NCBI GenBank assembly: GCA_955652635.1
Contig: CATPBN010000090.1
Span: forward strand, 1-7,547
DNA length: 7,547 bases
Direction of reading: 5' to 3'
Source: an uncultured Gemmatimonadaceae bacterium
Lineage (GTDB): Bacteria > Gemmatimonadota > Gemmatimonadetes > Gemmatimonadales > Gemmatimonadaceae
In this document: piece by piece, positions 1 through 5,352 of the stretch
Layout: the number at the start of each line of letters is the position of its first letter
How positions within the stretch are numbered: position 1 is the stretch's first letter
Notes under the pieces: model-generated
Database searches by the model: none
Told to the model about the DNA's origin: nothing
What the model saw: the letters and a program-made list of their open reading frames with translations, nothing else
Made by a program: the position numbers and the translations under genes

Positions 1-220
1 GCAAGGGGGATACAACGTCGTGTTCGTTCCCTTCGCCAACGGAAAGCCGGCCAGCCCATCGAAGTATGAGATCTTCGCCGATGGATTTGCCGGCGCACGC
101 AAGGATCCCGACGCCGCCGCCCACCGGCCGACGGGTATAGCAATGGGACCGGATGGCGCGCTCTACATCACGGATGACAAAGCCGGCCGCGTCTGGAAGG
201 TGGTCTACAAAGGGCCGTAA
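1..220 (+). CDS. Sorbosone/glucose dehydrogenase-like beta-propeller protein, C-terminal fragment
   Basis: This is the 3' end of a gene that starts before the window. The first complete codon is at 2 and the TAA stop is at 218-220, leaving about 72 residues. The visible tail has a VVFVPFANGKP strand, an EIFADGF segment, and a final blade motif HRPTGIAMGPDGALYITDD followed by GRVWKVVYKG. This pattern (RPTG-A--PDGALYI-DD--G-IW-V-Y) is typical of the last blade of PQQ-type sorbosone/glucose dehydrogenases and related NHL-like propellers. Members of this family are usually exported and oxidise sugars or sugar aldehydes in the periplasm. The catalytic and cofactor residues lie outside the window, so the substrate cannot be stated, and a non-enzymatic propeller remains possible. 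The reading frame is intact to its stop. Confidence 0.75.
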   Translation, partial: QGGYNVVFVPFANGKPASPSKYEIFADGFAGARKDPDAAAHRPTGIAMGPDGALYITDDKAGRVWKVVYKGP

Positions 221-256
221 CCCCCGCACGTTCTTGTCGTCTGAATAGTGAATCGC

Positions 257-279
257 GCGGCGGCCTCAATGGCCGCCGC
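257..279 (+). terminator. Perfect GC hairpin, probable transcription terminator
   Basis: GCGGCGGCC (257-265) pairs perfectly with GGCCGCCGC (271-279) around a 5-base TCAAT loop. It lies 36 bases after the dehydrogenase stop and 30 bases before the next start. No T-tract follows (TGCTCATATCT), so it is not a canonical intrinsic terminator. It could still end or protect the upstream mRNA. The rest of the 221-309 gap shows only the ribosome binding site of the next gene. Confidence 0.5.
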
Positions 280-297
280 TGCTCATATCTACCAGAC

Positions 298-302
298 AAG
301 GA
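298..302 (+). promoter_or_regulatory. Shine-Dalgarno site for lipoprotein 1
   Basis: AAGGA sits 7 bases before the ATG at 310. It supports that start over the in-frame ATG at 337, which has only a weak GGA directly before it. Confidence 0.65.
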
Positions 303-309
303 CAACCAA

Positions 310-1017
310 ATGAGTACCTCGCCCCTGCGCTCCGGAATGCGCGCGTTCGCCTGCGTGGCAGCCATCGTCTCGCTGTTCGTCGCCTGCGGTGGCGGACATC
401 ATCTCTCCGAGTATCCCTTCGCGAGCCGCACGCTAGCAGTGCTGTACATTGCGCCGCCCGCTCCTGAGCTCCTTACCGGCTACTACGACTTGCGAAATTC
501 GCAGAATCCTCTGGAAGCGGTCGTGCGAGCAGGCGCGGATGTCGCGAGAGAACGGGAAGGTCGCCGCGCCAATGCGCGACTCGATAGTGCGACGACACGT
601 GTCAACATTCCCGCGGTTCTCGCGCAACGGACGCTCGAGAGAGCGAGCAGATATCTGGGCACGCGACCGGTGACGGACGAGACCCAGGCGGATTATCTGA
701 TGGAAGTCCGCATGGAGAGGTTCGGCATAAACGCCAAAGCCGACGAAGCGGCGTATCTCTTCACATTCGCCGAAGCGGTGCTGATCGACCGGCGCACGGG
801 ACGTGAGATCTGGAACGTGAACATCCACGGCCGCGACCGGCTCACACCATATGTCGAGAGCGATAGTCGGATCCCCGGCTCCGTCATCACCGCCAGTACG
901 CTGGGCTCGGTGAGCGTAGCCGATTTCCAGGAAGCGCTCAATCAATTAATGAACTCCTCGTCCAACCTGATTACGAACGAGCTCCGCGCAGCCTTGAGAG
1001 ACGTCCGGAACAACTAG
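310..1017 (+). CDS. Predicted lipoprotein of unknown function (235 aa)
   Basis: The N-terminus looks like a lipoprotein signal: Arg7 and Arg11, then a hydrophobic stretch (residues 12-25) ending in LFVA-Cys26, which fits the general lipobox pattern although Phe at -3 is not the commonest choice. Cleavage would leave Cys-Gly-Gly-Gly-His-His, with no Asp at +2. The mature part has an early beta-type segment (TLAVLYIAPPAPE, about 42-54), a charged Arg-rich helix (about 70-92), a helix followed by ADYLMEVRMERFGI (about 128-141), and DRRTGREIWNVNIHG (about 160-174). That alternation of strands with a D-x-x-TGxxxW turn resembles small periplasmic auxiliary lipoproteins, but I cannot name a family. 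The AAGGA ribosome binding site supports the start at 310. The DedA gene begins 52 bases downstream on the same strand, so co-transcription is possible. Function is unknown, and the envelope location is inferred from the signal. Confidence 0.85.
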   Translation: MSTSPLRSGMRAFACVAAIVSLFVACGGGHHLSEYPFASRTLAVLYIAPPAPELLTGYYDLRNSQNPLEAVVRAGADVAREREGRRANARLDSATTRVNIPAVLAQRTLERASRYLGTRPVTDETQADYLMEVRMERFGINAKADEAAYLFTFAEAVLIDRRTGREIWNVNIHGRDRLTPYVESDSRIPGSVITASTLGSVSVADFQEALNQLMNSSSNLITNELRAALRDVRNN

Positions 1018-1069
1018 CGACCGCTGACACGCGTGGATTGAGTGGCAGAATGCTTGCTCTACTCACTCC

Positions 1070-1684
1070 ATGCTCCATTGGATCACGCATCTCGTCAACT
1101 CCCTGAGCTACTGGGGAGTCGCAATCCTCATGGCCGTGGAGAACGTCGTTCTCCCGATCCCGTCAGAACTGATAATGCCGCTCGCCGGATTCAAGACGGC
1201 ACGCGATCAGATGACGCTCCTCGGTGTGATCGCCGCCGGCACAGCCGGTTCCGTCCTCGGCGCACTCCCTCTTTACTACGGTGGGTACGCGCTCGGTGAG
1301 GAGCGTTTGAGAAATTGGATCAAGCGCTATGGCAAGTGGGTGCTCCTGCGGCCAAAGGATCTCGACCGGGCATCGGACCGCTTCTCCGGAAATAGCTTCC
1401 TGGAGGTGACCATCGGCCAACTCTTGCCAGGGGTTCGCGGATTGATTTCGATCCCCGCTGGCGTTGCCCGGATGAATGTTGGATTCTTTCTTCTCGCAAA
1501 CCTGATCGGTACTCTGGTCTGGTGTACCGTTCTCGCCGTCGCCGGCCGCCTGCTGGGCCGGAATTTCACGAAAATCCACAAATTCCTTGGGCCGACAGGC
1601 TGGGCAATTCTTGGCCTCTTGGTGGCTGGGCTCGCCTACTGGCTGATACGACGCAAAGTGAGTTCGACCAAGGCCCGCAGGTAA
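1070..1684 (+). CDS. DedA-family integral membrane protein (SNARE-associated/VTT domain)
   Basis: This is a complete 204-residue DedA-family protein, close to the usual family length. The N-terminal half has VENVVLPIPSELIMPLAG (residues 23-40), the conserved acidic re-entrant segment, with Glu24 and Glu33. Residues 50-76 form a hydrophobic GAPLYYGGYALG-type segment. The family signature appears as GQLLPGVRGLISIPAGVARM (116-135), followed by transmembrane segments at about 138-162 and 176-193 and a basic tail (RRKVSSTKARR) expected in the cytoplasm. DedA proteins act in membrane homeostasis. Characterised members move undecaprenyl phosphate or phospholipid across the membrane, or behave as proton-dependent transporters. 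In E. coli YqjA the signature contains two required arginines six residues apart (R130 and R136). Here the second is Arg123 but the first position is Gln117 (codon 1418-1420, CAA). No clear Shine-Dalgarno precedes the ATG. The in-frame stop at 1025-1027 and the lack of other start codons fix 1070 as the start. Confidence 0.93.
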   Translation: MLHWITHLVNSLSYWGVAILMAVENVVLPIPSELIMPLAGFKTARDQMTLLGVIAAGTAGSVLGALPLYYGGYALGEERLRNWIKRYGKWVLLRPKDLDRASDRFSGNSFLEVTIGQLLPGVRGLISIPAGVARMNVGFFLLANLIGTLVWCTVLAVAGRLLGRNFTKIHKFLGPTGWAILGLLVAGLAYWLIRRKVSSTKARR

Positions 1685-1778
1685 TCTGCTGGCGCCCTCT
1701 CTTGCAACAGCCGAGCTGGAGGTTTACGTTCGGCCGGCTCGGCACTGCGCCGCGCGACACTGGTCCCTCACCCTACAC

Positions 1779-1784
1779 GGAGGG
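1779..1784 (+). promoter_or_regulatory. Shine-Dalgarno site for lipoprotein 2
   Basis: GGAGGG lies 4 bases before the ATG at 1789. This strong site sets the start and excludes the much longer in-frame extension back to 1522, which would overlap the DedA gene. The rest of the 1685-1778 gap holds only a weak 7-bp inverted repeat (GCCGAGC 1710-1716 with GCTCGGC 1737-1743, 20-base loop). Confidence 0.7.
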
Positions 1785-1788
1785 TTAC

Positions 1789-2301
1789 ATGTTCACGCTG
1801 CACCGCACCACCACCCGCATCGCGATATGCTGCAGCGCTGCGGTTCTCGCCGCCTGCGCCAAGAAAGACAACGCCGCCGTCGACACGACGGCCTCGTCGA
1901 GCGCAAGTACCACCACCGCCACAACCACCACACCCGCACCCGCAACCGCATCCGCCAACCTCGCCGATTTTGCCGGCAAATGGAACGTGCGGTCAGTGCC
2001 GGTCAGTGGCGACACCACCCCAACCACGTACGTCCTCACCGCTACGTCGAGCACTACTGGTTGGTCGATGAAGTTCCCCGGGCGCGCCCCGGTCGCGGCG
2101 AGAATTACCGTCGCCGGCGACAGCGTCGAGATCGATGCCGGCCCGTATTCGAGCGTACGCCGCAAGGGAGTCACTGTGACGACCAACGGTGGATTGCGGG
2201 TCAAGAACGGAGGCCTGGTCGGGACGATCACTGCGCACTACAAGGTAAAGACTCCGGATTCAGTACTGGTCCTCAATACCACGGGGACTCGCGCCAAGTA
2301 G
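1789..2301 (+). CDS. Predicted lipoprotein with Thr/Ala/Ser-rich stalk, unknown function (170 aa)
   Basis: The start at 1789 follows a GGAGGG ribosome binding site. Residues 1-22 form a lipoprotein signal (Arg6 and Arg10, hydrophobic core, LAA before Cys23). After Cys-Ala-Lys-Lys comes a low-complexity stalk at about 32-56 made almost only of Thr, Ala, Ser and Pro. A compact beta-rich domain follows at about 58-170: it opens with LADFAGKWNVRSVPV, continues with strands such as YVLTA, WSMKFPG, ARITVAGDSVEIDAG and GTITAHYKV, and ends in VLVLNTTGTRAK. A start of the type F-x-G-x-W is shared by many small barrel or lipocalin-like domains, but I do not recognise the family. The domain has several D-[S/T]-[V/T] tripeptides (32-34, 75-77, 111-113, 157-159). 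It is probably surface or periplasmic and lipid-anchored, with no Asp at +2 to suggest inner-membrane retention. It converges with thrS across a 100-bp gap. Confidence 0.85.
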   Translation: MFTLHRTTTRIAICCSAAVLAACAKKDNAAVDTTASSSASTTTATTTTPAPATASANLADFAGKWNVRSVPVSGDTTPTTYVLTATSSTTGWSMKFPGRAPVAARITVAGDSVEIDAGPYSSVRRKGVTVTTNGGLRVKNGGLVGTITAHYKVKTPDSVLVLNTTGTRAK

Positions 2302-2325
2302 CACGAAGCGCTGCGGGCGACGCCG

Positions 2326-2354
2326 ACGTAACTCTACGTACGGCGCCGCGCCGT
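2326..2354. terminator. Two adjacent small hairpins in the convergent intergenic region
   Basis: ACGTA (2326-2330) pairs with TACGT (2335-2339) over a 4-base loop. Directly next to it, ACGGCG (2340-2345) pairs with CGCCGT (2349-2354) over a 3-base loop. They lie in the 2302-2401 gap between two genes that converge, about 24 bases after the lipoprotein stop and 47 bases after the thrS stop, where a bidirectional terminator is expected. Neither strand has a T-tract after them, so the call is mostly positional. Confidence 0.35.
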
Positions 2355-2401
2355 CGCGTGGAGCATTGTTGGAGTCGTCATGGCGGGCGCAGCGACCTAG
2401 A

Positions 2402-4318
2402 TCAAGGCTTGAGCGCCCTCGTTGCCAACTCATCCTCGATTCGGGCGAGGAAATCGGTCACAGTCATGACCTCCTGCTTCTTCCCCGCTCCACGCACTCT
2501 GAGCGCGATCGAGTCGGACTCGGCCTCGCGCTTTCCGACGACGGCCATGTACGGGATCTTCATCATCTCGCCTTCGCGTATCCGGTAATTGAGCGTCTCC
2601 GAGCGATCGTCGAGATGTACGCGCACACCACGAGTCTTTAAGCGCTCCACCACCGATTGCGCGAATCCCTTCACCTCATCGGCAATCGGGATAACCCGCA
2701 CCTGCTCCGGCGCCAGCCAGAGTGGAAACGCGCCCGCGAAGTGCTCAATCAGTCCGCCGACGAAGCGCTCCATTGAGCCCACCAAGACGCGATGCAGCAT
2801 GATCGGGCGGTGTGGCGTGTTGTCCGGTCCCGTGTACTCCAGCCCGAATCGCTCGGGCAGGTTGAAGTCAAGCTGCACCGTCGGTCCTTGCCATTTTCTG
2901 CCAATCGCGTCGATCAACTTGAAATCGAGCTTCGGCCCGTAGAACGTGCCGCCTCCTTCGTCATACGTGAAAGACTGCCCACGCTTGTTCAGTGCGTCGG
3001 CCAGCGTCTTTTCAGCATTCTGCCAGACCTCGGGTGTCCCGAGGGCCTTATCGGGCCTGGTAGCAAGCTCAATCGTGTACGGGTAGCCGAAGGTCTTGAG
3101 CATCTCGTCGCAGAGATCGAGGAGACGGTCGATCTCCGCGGGCACCTGCTCCAGCGTGCAGAAGATGTGAGCGTCGTCCTGGGTGAACCCGCGGACCCGC
3201 ATCATCCCGTGCAGCGTACCGCTCCGCTCATAACGGTAGACCGCCCCGAACTCGGCGTATCGGATCGGCAGATCGCGATACGACCTCTGGTGAGACTGAT
3301 AGATCACGATGTGACCCGGGCAGTTCATCGGCTTCGGCCGATAACTCGCGCCTTCGACATCCATCGCGCCGAACATGTTCTCCTTGAAGTTCTCGAGGTG
3401 ACCCGAGATCTGAAACAGCTTCTCACTGACGATGTGGGGCGTAAACACGAGATCGTAACCGTGGCGAAGGATCAGCGCCTTCTCGTACTCCTCGATCTCG
3501 TTGCGGATGATCGCGCCCTTCGGATGCCAGAGTATCAGCCCCGGCCCGACGCGAGCATCGGTCGAGTACAAATCCAGCTGTTGGGCGAGCACGCGATGGT
3601 CACGGCGCTTGCCCTCCTCGAGCTGGTGCAAATGCGCCTCGAGATCTTCCTTTTTCCAGAAGGCCGTGGCGTAGATCCGCTGGAGCATCTGCCGGTGCTC
3701 GTCGCCACGCCAGTATGCGCCCGCCGTATGCAGCAGCTTGAAATTCTTGAGGTACGACGTGTCGGGGACGTGCGGTCCGCGGCAGAGATCGATAAAGGGA
3801 CCGTCCGTATAAGTGGAGATGATCTCGTCGTCGGAGAACTCGCCCAGCCTTTCCAGTTTCAGCGGATCGTCGGCAAACCGTTTTCGAGCTTCGGCCTGTG
3901 ACACTTCCTCCCGCACAAAGGGGAACTTCTCGGATATCACCTTCTTCATCTCGGATTCGAACTTTTCGAGATCTTCGGGAGTGAAGGGCTCCTTCACCTC
4001 GAAGTCGTAGTAGAAGCCGTCTTCGATCGCCGGGCCGAAGCCAATCTTGGCGTCGGGACGGAGTCGCCGCACGGCCGTGGCAAGGATGTGCGCGCCCGAA
4101 TGCCGCAGCACGGCCAGCGATTCGGGATCTTTCTCCGTAATTACCCGGAACGCCCCGCCTTTGCGCAGCGGGGTGTCGAGATCCAGCACTTCTCCGTCCA
4201 GTTCGACCGCGATCGCATCGCGCAGCAGCCTCGGCCCGATCGATGCGACGACGTCGCGCGGCAGAGCGCCTTCGGGAGCTTCACGGGTGGCGCCGTCGGG
4301 GAGCCTCAGCGTCAACAT
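2402..4318 (-). CDS. thrS: Threonine--tRNA ligase (ThrRS)
   Basis: This is complete cytoplasmic ThrRS, 638 residues, the usual bacterial length. It activates threonine with ATP and charges tRNA-Thr. Domains in order: a TGS domain (about 1-62); the N2 editing domain, with the HSGAH motif (His73, His77) and DLCRGPH (Cys179, His183), the Zn-type site that hydrolyses Ser-tRNA-Thr; and the class II catalytic core from about 245. The core has MNCPGH (Cys333), motif 2 around RYERSGTLHG (362-371), DDAH (His384) and motif 3 with LHRVLVGSMERF (508-519). Cys333, His384 and His509 match the expected catalytic zinc ligands. The anticodon-binding domain starts at about 537 (PEQVRVIPI) and includes a REGEMMKIPYMAVVGKRE segment (581-598). 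All catalytic and editing residues I can check are present. The ATG is preceded by TATACCAAAA, with no Shine-Dalgarno. It diverges from the BON gene and converges on lipoprotein 2. Confidence 0.98.
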   Translation of the reverse strand: MLTLRLPDGATREAPEGALPRDVVASIGPRLLRDAIAVELDGEVLDLDTPLRKGGAFRVITEKDPESLAVLRHSGAHILATAVRRLRPDAKIGFGPAIEDGFYYDFEVKEPFTPEDLEKFESEMKKVISEKFPFVREEVSQAEARKRFADDPLKLERLGEFSDDEIISTYTDGPFIDLCRGPHVPDTSYLKNFKLLHTAGAYWRGDEHRQMLQRIYATAFWKKEDLEAHLHQLEEGKRRDHRVLAQQLDLYSTDARVGPGLILWHPKGAIIRNEIEEYEKALILRHGYDLVFTPHIVSEKLFQISGHLENFKENMFGAMDVEGASYRPKPMNCPGHIVIYQSHQRSYRDLPIRYAEFGAVYRYERSGTLHGMMRVRGFTQDDAHIFCTLEQVPAEIDRLLDLCDEMLKTFGYPYTIELATRPDKALGTPEVWQNAEKTLADALNKRGQSFTYDEGGGTFYGPKLDFKLIDAIGRKWQGPTVQLDFNLPERFGLEYTGPDNTPHRPIMLHRVLVGSMERFVGGLIEHFAGAFPLWLAPEQVRVIPIADEVKGFAQSVVERLKTRGVRVHLDDRSETLNYRIREGEMMKIPYMAVVGKREAESDSIALRVRGAGKKQEVMTVTDFLARIEDELATRALKP

Positions 4319-4321
4319 TTT

Positions 4322-4330
4322 TGGTATAAT
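4322..4330 (+). promoter_or_regulatory. Extended -10 promoter for the BON-domain gene
   Basis: TGG-TATAAT is a perfect extended -10 element (TGn plus the consensus hexamer at 4325-4330). No good -35 lies 17 bases upstream (AGCCTC), which extended -10 promoters tolerate. Transcription would begin near 4337, giving a leader of about 70 bases to the ATG at 4408. The element lies only 4 bases upstream of the thrS start codon on the other strand. Confidence 0.55.
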
Positions 4331-4362
4331 TTCGAGTACTGCGGATGGCCTTTATTTTGCTC

Positions 4363-4373
4363 CCCGTTAAGCT
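4363..4373 (+). promoter_or_regulatory. CCCGTTAA promoter-like element upstream of the BON gene
   Basis: CCCGTTAAGCT contains a TAnnnT hexamer (TAAGCT, 4368-4373) and shares the octamer CCCGTTAA and the same overall form with the element before valS (5333-5343). As a -10 it would start transcription near 4380, leaving a leader of about 28 bases. No -35 is evident. It is an alternative or second promoter, and tentative. Confidence 0.25.
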
Positions 4374-4407
4374 ATCGTTTGCAGAAACCCTTCGCTACAG
4401 GCGCCCC

Positions 4408-5280
4408 ATGTCCCCCATCCGTTATCGTGACGAGCCACCGTACATCTACGCTGAGGATGAAGAAGAATCTTCGCCGCGCAACGCACTCTACATCGCGATT
4501 GGCGCCGCAGCAGGATTCGCTGCCGGTGTGCTCATGGCGGAACGATTCGGAGGGTTCAAGGGGTTGACCGACAGGATCAAGGATACTTTCGGCGGCGGGA
4601 CTGGCGAAGAAGGGGAGGAGTTCGACTACGAAGGGCTCGACGAGGACGAATTCGATCCCGATTTCGACGATGACTTCGACACGCCGAAATCATCCCTGAA
4701 CGGCGCCGAAGAGCTGGAGGAGAGAGTGCTCGAGGCCTTTCGAAACGATCCGACGCTCAGCGAGCGGGCAGTCGATATCGGCTCGGTCGAGGACGGCATC
4801 ATAGAGCTCACCGGATGGGTCAACTCCGAAGACGAAGCGCATCAAGCCGTCGTGGTTGCGCGCGGCGTACCCGGAGTCGAGACGGTTGTGAACCGGCTCG
4901 TCATTCGCACCGACGAGGACTTGTTCGACGACGCGGCGCATCGGTATGAGGACGGTGACCCGGCATTTACCGAGCGCCACTGGGAAGGCCAGCAGGTGGG
5001 CACGGGCCGCAGGAGACAGGGCAATTCCACCGAGGTTGATCGCCACGCAGATCCCCGCAATATTCTCGAGGATCGTTCCCTCAAAGAGGATCGCGCGTTC
5101 ATGGCGGCAGCAGACGAGATTCCCGACGCGGCGCAGCGGCGGACGAAATCCAAGAAGACCGTGCGTGGCGGCCGGAACGATGGCTCGCCAGTCGCGCCGA
5201 GCGGGGTCCCCAAGGCGGACCACGTTGCGGATCCCGAGAACATTCCAGCCGACGTTCGAAGACCGCGATCAATTGAGTAG
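4408..5280 (+). CDS. BON-domain membrane protein with glycine-zipper segment and repeat-bearing tail (290 aa)
   Basis: I chose the ATG at 4408 because the possible extension to 4345 uses AT-rich codons (TTT, ATT, TTG, CTA) unlike the rest and contains promoter-like sequence. Layout: a short acidic N-terminus (EDEEE, 16-20); one hydrophobic segment (26-43) with a glycine zipper Gly32-x3-Gly36-x3-Gly40; a basic juxtamembrane stretch (Arg46, Lys51, Arg56, Lys58); a very acidic linker (67-91); and a BON domain (about 102-168) with RVLEAFRNDP, VEDGIIELTGWV and GVPGVETVVNRL. A charged tail follows, with RHWEGQQVGTGRRRQGNS (190-207) and two copies of ADPxNIxxD (214-222 and 274-282). BON domains bind membranes or ligands and are typical of envelope stress and OsmY-like proteins. 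I recall tails like this on Gemmatimonadota BON proteins, but the role is unknown. The charge pattern suggests the C-terminal side stays in the cytoplasm, which would be unusual and is uncertain. valS starts 72 bases downstream. Confidence 0.88.
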   Translation: MSPIRYRDEPPYIYAEDEEESSPRNALYIAIGAAAGFAAGVLMAERFGGFKGLTDRIKDTFGGGTGEEGEEFDYEGLDEDEFDPDFDDDFDTPKSSLNGAEELEERVLEAFRNDPTLSERAVDIGSVEDGIIELTGWVNSEDEAHQAVVVARGVPGVETVVNRLVIRTDEDLFDDAAHRYEDGDPAFTERHWEGQQVGTGRRRQGNSTEVDRHADPRNILEDRSLKEDRAFMAAADEIPDAAQRRTKSKKTVRGGRNDGSPVAPSGVPKADHVADPENIPADVRRPRSIE

Positions 5281-5282
5281 TT

Positions 5283-5298
5283 GCCGCCGCATGGCGGC
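5283..5298 (+). terminator. Small GC hairpin just after the BON gene stop
   Basis: GCCGCC (5283-5288) pairs with GGCGGC (5293-5298) over a GCAT loop, starting 2 bases after the TAG stop. No T-tract follows (TGTATAGCGCGC). It may be a weak terminator or mRNA 3'-end structure. Transcription could also read through to valS, which is on the same strand. Confidence 0.35.
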
Positions 5299-5332
5299 TG
5301 TATAGCGCGCGCTCTTACCCGCGAAAATGGCG

Positions 5333-5343
5333 CCCGTTAACTT
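5333..5343 (+). promoter_or_regulatory. CCCGTTAA promoter-like element upstream of valS
   Basis: CCCGTTAACTT contains TAACTT (5338-5343), which fits TAnnnT, with a weak -35-like TTACCC (5315-5320) 17 bases before it. If used, transcription would start near 5350, about 3 bases before the valS ATG. It shares its first 8 bases with the element at 4363. A second candidate -10, TATAGC, lies at 5301-5306. Experimental evidence is absent. Confidence 0.3.
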
Positions 5344-5352
5344 GCGCGGGAG

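Noticed and set aside
433..945. 170-codon minus-strand frame opposite lipoprotein 1
   Set aside because: It is antisense to a gene with a lipoprotein signal and ribosome binding site, and its translation is rich in Arg, His and Cys without recognisable motifs.
1522..1788. N-terminal extension of lipoprotein 2
   Set aside because: It would overlap the DedA gene by more than 160 bases and bury the lipoprotein signal. The GGAGGG site marks 1789 as the start.
1785..2231. 148-codon minus-strand frame opposite lipoprotein 2
   Set aside because: Its Val/Ala-rich translation is the complement of the Thr/Ala-rich stalk codons, and it has no independent start signal.
1827..2588. 253-codon plus-strand frame overlapping lipoprotein 2 and the end of thrS
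   Set aside because: Its translation is Arg-rich and low in complexity, it lies out of frame over lipoprotein 2, and it runs antisense into thrS. The in-frame lipoprotein has a signal peptide and a ribosome binding site.
2792..3901. 369-codon open frame on the plus strand opposite thrS
   Set aside because: It is fully antisense to a complete, well-conserved thrS. Its protein shows no family features, and such long shadow frames are common opposite GC-rich genes.
4345..4407. 21-residue N-terminal extension of the BON protein
   Set aside because: Its codons are AT-rich and unlike the rest of the gene, it contains promoter-like sequence, and its ATG would lie only about 8 bases after the transcription start expected from TATAAT.
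4319..4407. T-box or threonine-responsive leader for thrS
   Set aside because: The 89-base gap is too short for a T-box, has no T-box-like conserved sequence on the minus strand, and shows no strong hairpin before the ATG.
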